Positions 59,149 through 64,000 of a stretch of 64,000 bases of DNA are shown piece after piece. Position 1 is the stretch's first letter, and each line of letters starts with the position of its first letter. The notes beneath the pieces were generated by a model. The model ran no database searches. It worked only from the letters and a program-made list of their open reading frames with translations, and was not told where the DNA came from. Source of the DNA: Geoglobus acetivorans (GTDB lineage Archaea; Halobacteriota; Archaeoglobi; Archaeoglobales; Archaeoglobaceae); contig NZ_CP087714.1 in the NCBI RefSeq assembly GCF_039641995.1, positions 62,001-126,000 on the forward strand, written 5' to 3'. A program made the position numbers and the translations under genes.

Positions 59149-60278
59149 ATAGTTTTTCCAACACTCTCCCAATCAAATTCTTTTTCAGCCAGCTTCCTCG
59201 ATCTATACCCCATTTTAGCCAATTTGGATTTCGGAAGAGAATGCAGATATTCTATCCCTCTAACCAAATTTTCAGGACTGTTATCAGCTACCACAATTCC
59301 TGAACCATAATTTCTAACAAAATCAGCAGCATCTCCGACCTCAGTAGCCAATACTGGCCTTCCAGCGGCTGAATATTCTGCAAACTTAGTTGGCGCCGCC
59401 ACTTCTGCAGCAGGATGATGAGGTCTTGGAAGTACCAAAACATCGCATAGCCTATAGTACTTAAAGATTTCACTCTGGCTAATTTTTGGAAGATATATTA
59501 TGGATCCCTTCTCATCTCTTACTGGCCGCTTGATTTGAAGACCTCCAATTACAAACCCAATTTCATCCGATTTCACAATTCGAGCAGCTTTAATAAAATT
59601 TTCAACACCCTGCCATTTTTGAAAACCACCAAAATACCCAAAAAGGAACTTATCCTCAATTCCCAAATTTTCTTTAAGTTCCCACAATTCAGTGCTAGAA
59701 ATACTCCCTAAATCAAAATTCGAGAAGTCAACACCGTTTGTTGCGTAAACTATCCGCTCAGGCTCCATACCATACCTACCAACAAGCATGTTTTTCATCT
59801 TATATGAGACTGACACGGCCAAATCAGTCAATTTTACTGATTTAGATTCGAGTGTCTTTACTACACAATATTTGAGATAATTTACCACATTGGCGAGATC
59901 GTGAATCAATGGGAACTCAAATTCTGCGATGCCATGAAAGTCGGTAACAATAAGAGAGCTCCTTCCCGGAGTCCTAAGAATAGGGGCCAAAATACCACCA
60001 GAAACAGATAAATTCGCATATACGATATCATAATCCCTTTTGGCCAATTCGCAAACCATAGAATGATCGTAAAACCAATCAATACCTACATCATTCTCGG
60101 GAATGTTTTCCCTCAAACGCAGGTTTAGCACTTGATTAATGCTGGAAACAAAGGCAACAATATCTACGTCAGCTCCACACCTATTCAACTGATTTGCAAT
60201 GTTGAAAATCCGGTTCCACATGGCGTTGTACTCCAATTGTCCTAAGTTCCAAAGATACACCACACTAAGAATTCGCAT
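59112..60278 (-). CDS. Glycosyltransferase family 4/1 (GT-B)
   Basis: From ATG 60278 the protein has 388 residues and begins RILSVVYLWNLGQLEYNAMW. It has FLFGYFGGFQKWQGVENFIK, CDVLVLPRPHHPAAEVAAPT and KFAEYSAAGRPVLATEVGDA in the donor-sugar domain. An ggagggt Shine-Dalgarno lies just before this ATG, so the frame to 60410 is rejected. Its 3' end overlaps the convergent GT2 gene by 37 nt. It follows another GT-B gene by 13 nt in the same operon. Confidence 0.88.
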   Translation of the reverse strand: MRILSVVYLWNLGQLEYNAMWNRIFNIANQLNRCGADVDIVAFVSSINQVLNLRLRENIPENDVGIDWFYDHSMVCELAKRDYDIVYANLSVSGGILAPILRTPGRSSLIVTDFHGIAEFEFPLIHDLANVVNYLKYCVVKTLESKSVKLTDLAVSVSYKMKNMLVGRYGMEPERIVYATNGVDFSNFDLGSISSTELWELKENLGIEDKFLFGYFGGFQKWQGVENFIKAARIVKSDEIGFVIGGLQIKRPVRDEKGSIIYLPKISQSEIFKYYRLCDVLVLPRPHHPAAEVAAPTKFAEYSAAGRPVLATEVGDAADFVRNYGSGIVVADNSPENLVRGIEYLHSLPKSKLAKMGYRSRKLAEKEFDWESVGKTIYLRIEESMGVL

Positions 60279-60291
60279 ATTTACCCTCCAT

Positions 60292-61407
60292 TCAATTTGT
60301 TGCTCTATCAGTGTCACCAAACCGTTCGACATAACGGTAAAACTCACAAGTTCTTCTCGCAACATTCTCCCAAGTAAATCTCCTTGCATAGTCTCTGATT
60401 TTTTCGGCATCCCACCCTTTCTCGAGCGCCATTAAAATCTTCTCCGCAAGATCTCTGGCATCTGCAGGTTTTGCTATCAGGCCGTAATCGCCGGACGTTA
60501 TTATTTCAGGCACACCCCCCACACCCGTCCCTACGAAGGGTAGCCCGCATCCCATTGCCTCGAACATCACGGTGGGATTCCCTTCGTGCAGGCTTGATAG
60601 CACGAAGAGGTCCGCCGCGTGCAGGTAGAGGTTGAGGTCTTCAAAGGACACCCAGCCGGTAAGCCTCACGTGGCCCTCGAGACCTTTCTCTCTGACCAGT
60701 CCGGCCAATTTCTCGTAAAGAGAGCCCTTGCCGATGATTACACACAGCACGTCCCTCCTCCCGACCTCGTTTACCACCACATCCACAGCCTCGATGAGAA
60801 ACTCCTGTCCCTTCTGGGGGAGTAGATTTCCGACGTTGACGAGTATCTTCGAGTCCTCTGGCAACCCCAGTTTTTCTCTTGCTTCCCTCTTATCTACTGG
60901 TGTGAACTTCTCCGGGTTGTAACCGTTCGGTACGACCACAATCTTGCCCTCTCCACCAACCTCGGACGAGATCACCTTCTTCTGGAGATGCGAGACGACG
61001 ATCAGAAGGTCCGTGTTATCGAGAACGAATGACATCAGTTTCTTGTGCTTTTTCACAAAATTCTCGGTGTCGGAGTAATGAAATGTCACAACCAGTCTGA
61101 ATCCGAGCAGTTTCTTCCATAACGCTCCAACGATTGCCGGCAAAAATCCACCGAGCGGACCTGAAGCTTGAATATGCACTATGTTGAATTTTTTCGAATC
61201 CTTCAGAAGCTTCAGTGAGAGGCCAAGTGTTCTTGTGTAAAGGCGAATGAGCCTGTCCCTGACAATATCGTACTCTCTAGAGGGAGAGGTCAGGCAGTGC
61301 TCAACCTCTACGCCGAGCTTTCGAAGGTGGGCGATGAGCTCTTCAGTGTGAGTCGCCATCCCACCTGCACCCCTGATCTTCTTTGTTCCAACCATCAGCA
61401 CCCTCAT
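60292..61407 (-). CDS. Glycosyltransferase family 4 (GT-B)
   Basis: From ATG 61407 the protein has 371 residues. It begins RVLMVGTKKIRGAGGMATHT, followed by EELIAHLRKLG. The donor domain has KILVNVGNLLPQKGQEFLIE and LFVLSSLHEGNPTVMFEAMG with the E-x7-E motif, then CGLPFVGTGVGGVPEII. ATG 61407 fits the glycine-rich N terminus and a ggtgatc site just upstream. Codon use here is like the host's, not AT-rich. Confidence 0.9.
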   Translation of the reverse strand: MRVLMVGTKKIRGAGGMATHTEELIAHLRKLGVEVEHCLTSPSREYDIVRDRLIRLYTRTLGLSLKLLKDSKKFNIVHIQASGPLGGFLPAIVGALWKKLLGFRLVVTFHYSDTENFVKKHKKLMSFVLDNTDLLIVVSHLQKKVISSEVGGEGKIVVVPNGYNPEKFTPVDKREAREKLGLPEDSKILVNVGNLLPQKGQEFLIEAVDVVVNEVGRRDVLCVIIGKGSLYEKLAGLVREKGLEGHVRLTGWVSFEDLNLYLHAADLFVLSSLHEGNPTVMFEAMGCGLPFVGTGVGGVPEIITSGDYGLIAKPADARDLAEKILMALEKGWDAEKIRDYARRFTWENVARRTCEFYRYVERFGDTDRATN

Positions 61408-61411
61408 CAGA

Positions 61412-62386
61412 TCACCCTGAAAGAACCTGCTCCACAAACTCCGAGAAAGTTGTGAACCTAACGGCGTGGGAGTAATCTCTCGTAACGATCTCAAGAAACT
61501 TTTTGAAATTGCTGCTATTGAAAAAGTCCTTCGTGTGCCCGATCGCAACCACGGGCACTTCATTTTCGGCAGTGTCGTAAACGTTGAGTGCGTGATCGAG
61601 CATCCCCACCATCTCTCTCCACGACAGCTTTGAGATGTCGAACTTCATCACTCTTCCACTCCCACCAGAGCCCTTCAGCGAGGATCTGCCTGTTGGCGAT
61701 GTGGGCGGATCGTGTACCCACACGTAAAGCAGAGGGAGCAGAAATCCTGGTTTGAGGAACGAGTGCAGCTTTGCCGGGATTGAGTAGATTGGGACCTCGT
61801 AAACCTGTAGGTCGTACAGCCTCCACAGCCCGTTATTTCCGGCTGGGGCGGGAATGTCTGAAAGGGAGTGGACCACTATCCCCAAATCCTCCATAGCCTT
61901 TGCGACATGGTATGGTGGCTCAACCCACCCCATGTTGCTCAGCCTGAGTGCGAGACACCTGTAACTGCCCGAGGGAACGAGAGATTCCAGCGTATCCTTG
62001 CACATCTCGATCATGCTACGCACATCCTCGTAGCTCATGTCAAAGACTGAGAGTTTGGGATTTCTGAGGTGGAACCTCCCTCTGCTGTATTCCGCGTCGA
62101 GGAACTGGGGGTGGATGTGGAGTTGCACGTCATGTCCCCGCTCGTGCATTTCCAGAATCTGCGTTGAGATTCTTTCACTGGGGCTGTAACCCAAGTCGTT
62201 CACGAGGGCTTCATCATATTTCTCGAACTGTATGTACTCGCACATCTCGGCCATCACGGTTACCGGAACGTTGTGAGCTTCCGCTATTGATGCAATCCTG
62301 CCCATCGGAATGATCATGTGCCTAATTACATCACCCCTCCCGTTTCCAAAGATCTCGTAATCTATTGTGATGATCAGGTTCAGCAT
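61412..62386 (-). CDS. Polysaccharide deacetylase-like (NodB-fold) protein
   Basis: The 324-residue protein begins NLIITIDYEIFGNGRGDVIR, with the first acidic residues of a NodB-like barrel. HDVQLHIHPQFLDAEYSRGR supplies a His-x-His pair on the second metal strand. The end region has VPVVAIGHTKDFFNSSNFKK (late His). It may remove acetyl groups from glycan amino sugars; metal and catalytic residues differ enough to leave doubt. The ATG overlaps the sulfotransferase stop by 7 nt. Confidence 0.7.
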   Translation of the reverse strand: MLNLIITIDYEIFGNGRGDVIRHMIIPMGRIASIAEAHNVPVTVMAEMCEYIQFEKYDEALVNDLGYSPSERISTQILEMHERGHDVQLHIHPQFLDAEYSRGRFHLRNPKLSVFDMSYEDVRSMIEMCKDTLESLVPSGSYRCLALRLSNMGWVEPPYHVAKAMEDLGIVVHSLSDIPAPAGNNGLWRLYDLQVYEVPIYSIPAKLHSFLKPGFLLPLLYVWVHDPPTSPTGRSSLKGSGGSGRVMKFDISKLSWREMVGMLDHALNVYDTAENEVPVVAIGHTKDFFNSSNFKKFLEIVTRDYSHAVRFTTFSEFVEQVLSG

Positions 62387-63318
62387 GTTCGACACTTCCC
62401 GTATCCAAGGTCACTCATCACATCCCCAAGCAACGCATCTATTAACATGCACTCCCACGGTTTTATCCTCTTCCTCCACAGGTGTGCACCGCGCGAGTCT
62501 ATTCCCCTCCTCCTGACGTTTTCTATGCTCGACTCCTTACCAGTCGTGTACAGCATCCCGGACTCGAACGGGACACCTATGAACCTGCATACGGCCTTAA
62601 GCATGGGAACAGGATTGGACAGCAAATCCTCGTACTTGACGACTCTGACGTTGTCCCTGTGCCTGTTTTTGACGCAGGTTCTGTAAAGCCAGCGGTATTC
62701 GATGGACACTCTCAGTAAAGTTATAAAATCGTAAACGTGGTGGAGGGGTCTGGGCAACCTGCCCTTCAGCCATCTGGAGAACTCGTCGTTGGTCTTCGAC
62801 AGGTAAACTGCCCGGGGATCACGGAACAGGAGGAGAACCTTGCAGTCCGGATAATGATTCTCCAGAAACTCGATGTTTGTGGCATACACCGGATTTTTTC
62901 CGCCAAAAATTGGTTTATCTGTTCTCTCAAGATAGTCAAGCAGAACGAGGTTTACGACGTCCATGCAGGAAACCTCTCCAGATTGCTTCAGAATTTGCGA
63001 AGCCCGGCTCAGTACGCGGTCTTTGCTTATCCCATATCTATCAATTTTCTTCCAGAAGGCACCATAAAGCTTTTTGGAGAATAAAACTTCGACCAGCTTT
63101 TCGAGTTTCTTTTTTTCACGGATTTTACCGAATTTTTTGCAGAGTGTAACGGCGTCTTGTCTCCAGGGGTACGGGTTCCAGAGGTGGAGCTCTTCTGGAG
63201 CCATAGCTACGAACCTGCTTCTGTCCAGTATGTTTCTCAGCAATGTTGATCCGGTTCTGTAAATAGTCACAATGAAGACTGGACTATCAACCTCCACGCG
63301 CCCGCCTCGAATACCCAT
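62380..63318 (-). CDS. PAPS-dependent sulfotransferase family protein
   Basis: The 312-residue protein has the 5'-phosphosulfate loop VFIVTIYRTGSTLLRNILDR, the 3'-phosphate motif VLLLFRDPRAVYLSKTNDEF, and VVKYEDLLSNPVPMLKAVCR, the usual sulfotransferase third block. It would place sulfate on a surface glycan or lipid, using PAPS. The window has sat for APS but no APS kinase to make PAPS. It is in one operon with the deacetylase-like and GT-B genes. Confidence 0.88.
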   Translation of the reverse strand: MGIRGGRVEVDSPVFIVTIYRTGSTLLRNILDRSRFVAMAPEELHLWNPYPWRQDAVTLCKKFGKIREKKKLEKLVEVLFSKKLYGAFWKKIDRYGISKDRVLSRASQILKQSGEVSCMDVVNLVLLDYLERTDKPIFGGKNPVYATNIEFLENHYPDCKVLLLFRDPRAVYLSKTNDEFSRWLKGRLPRPLHHVYDFITLLRVSIEYRWLYRTCVKNRHRDNVRVVKYEDLLSNPVPMLKAVCRFIGVPFESGMLYTTGKESSIENVRRRGIDSRGAHLWRKRIKPWECMLIDALLGDVMSDLGYGKCRTC

Positions 63319-63361
63319 CTGATCAGCTTTTTCTATTTTGCAGTTTTTATTGTTTCTCCCG

Positions 63362-64000
63362 TTAGTGCAATTTGTCTTGATGTGTTGTATAAAGATAATA
63401 AGACATGGCGAGCATAATCCAAGCCTGTGCCCACCTCATGTAAGGTATCTTGTTAACAAAACCCGGCCACTTGTGAGAATAAAAGTAGCCTGATGGGTCT
63501 CGCATGTTGTCAATCGTCCATTTAAGAATTTTTTCTGCCATCCTTAAATATTCAGCATCTCTAAAAAACCTGTACAGGTTCGCAAACGTTATTATTCCCT
63601 GAGCCTGGTTGTGGATGTTTATTGGGTACTTCAGAGGATACCGGTAGTAAAAATACCCCTCGGGACAAAGCTGCTTTTCCTGGAAGAATTCAACACCCTT
63701 CCTAATTGCCACCATGCACGATTTTTTAAGCTCACCGTCAACATACGGATAAAACGCCAGAAGTCCGTCAATTATAAACCCCTGATGATAATCCAGCTGC
63801 CAGTAATAGGACCTCTTTTCCAGATCATACGAGAACGGCCATGCCCCATCGCCCCTCTGATAATCGACCAGCAGTTTGACGACTTTATTTCCGATTGACA
63901 CCAGCTCAGGATTGTAGCTGTGTCGCAAAACCCCAGACATTGCCTCAAGCGCGAGTCCAGAGACATCAAAAACTATTCGGTTTTCCTCAAAAGGGGTGTA
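63362..64000 (-). CDS. Alpha/alpha-toroid protein, C-terminal part (cut by window end)
   Basis: The frame is open to the right edge, so the N terminus lies outside. Repeats such as LLVDYQRGDGAWPFSYDLEK and GVEFFQEKQLCPEGYFYYRY, with alternating helices, suggest an (alpha/alpha)6 barrel. This is the fold of terpene cyclases and of glycan-processing enzymes such as lyases or unsaturated glucuronyl hydrolases. In this glycan cluster a polysaccharide-related role is likelier. A specific activity is not assigned. Confidence 0.6.
   Translation of the reverse strand, partial: YTPFEENRIVFDVSGLALEAMSGVLRHSYNPELVSIGNKVVKLLVDYQRGDGAWPFSYDLEKRSYYWQLDYHQGFIIDGLLAFYPYVDGELKKSCMVAIRKGVEFFQEKQLCPEGYFYYRYPLKYPINIHNQAQGIITFANLYRFFRDAEYLRMAEKILKWTIDNMRDPSGYFYSHKWPGFVNKIPYMRWAQAWIMLAMSYYLYTTHQDKLH

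Overview
This window looks like chromosomal DNA of a hyperthermophilic euryarchaeon, most likely a member of the Archaeoglobales (Geoglobus, Ferroglobus or Archaeoglobus type). Archaeal signs are an Alba chromatin protein, split GMP synthase, archaeal-type PurA, SepCysS (tRNA-dependent cysteine synthesis), a tRNA gene without an encoded CCA, and many leaderless genes with a TATA-like box about 25 nt upstream of an ATG, GTG or TTG. A cysteine desulfurase whose PLP lysine is replaced by Asp, a peculiarity reported for Archaeoglobus fulgidus IscS, narrows the placement. The genus is an inference from gene content.

Layout. 1-13.8 kb: housekeeping genes (CLC channel, ubiX, pgk, alba, asd, glmM, peptidase, transporters), a probable H/ACA guide RNA at 5277-5336, a nucleotidyltransferase gene beside a ruined HEPN toxin gene, a Fic protein, and a leuD / 35-codon zinc-ribbon ORF / tRNA-Thr(CGT) array. 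13.8-14.8 kb: a 966-bp insertion sequence with 24-bp inverted ends and a 16-bp direct repeat, sitting between the divergent leuD and purA promoters. 14.8-25.1 kb: purA, a Trm112-like gene, pyrG, guaA (ATPase part), argD, hydrolases, an MFS transporter, and a tungsten aldehyde oxidoreductase / Fe-alcohol dehydrogenase / SCP2 group.

25.1-38.7 kb is a sulfur island. The minus strand carries tusA-iscS-iscU, pscS-DUF169-thiI and a TauE/SafE permease. The plus strand carries sulfite reductase-tusA-AprA-like-AprB-like-sat-dsrE, then a threonine-synthase-like enzyme-MoaD-MoeB-tusA. A short palindrome, TTAAC-N3-GTTAA with small variations, lies at the promoters of these units, so I propose a common sulfur regulator. 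Sat, the compact AprA/AprB pair and the siroheme reductase would take sulfate to sulfide. TusA, DsrE and MoaD/MoeB would carry sulfur, and SepCysS plus the ThrC-like enzyme would use it for amino acids.

38.7-41.9 kb is a defence or addiction stretch: an MNT gene with a broken HEPN partner and two UPF0175/DUF3368 pairs. 41.9-64 kb is a surface-polysaccharide region: glmS with two GlmU-like genes, the dTDP-rhamnose operon, a flippase, glycosyltransferases, an FkbM methyltransferase, a phosphodiesterase, a deacetylase-like gene and a sulfotransferase. From about 51.9 to 57.1 kb it is markedly AT-richer than its surroundings.

The most unusual pattern is in this last region. Three unrelated toxin-antitoxin modules (TumE type, AbrB/PIN, small antitoxin/PIN) each sit directly in front of a polysaccharide gene (rfbC, flippase, GT2). 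In each case a decayed second copy of the first 40-70 bases of that same downstream gene lies just upstream of the module.
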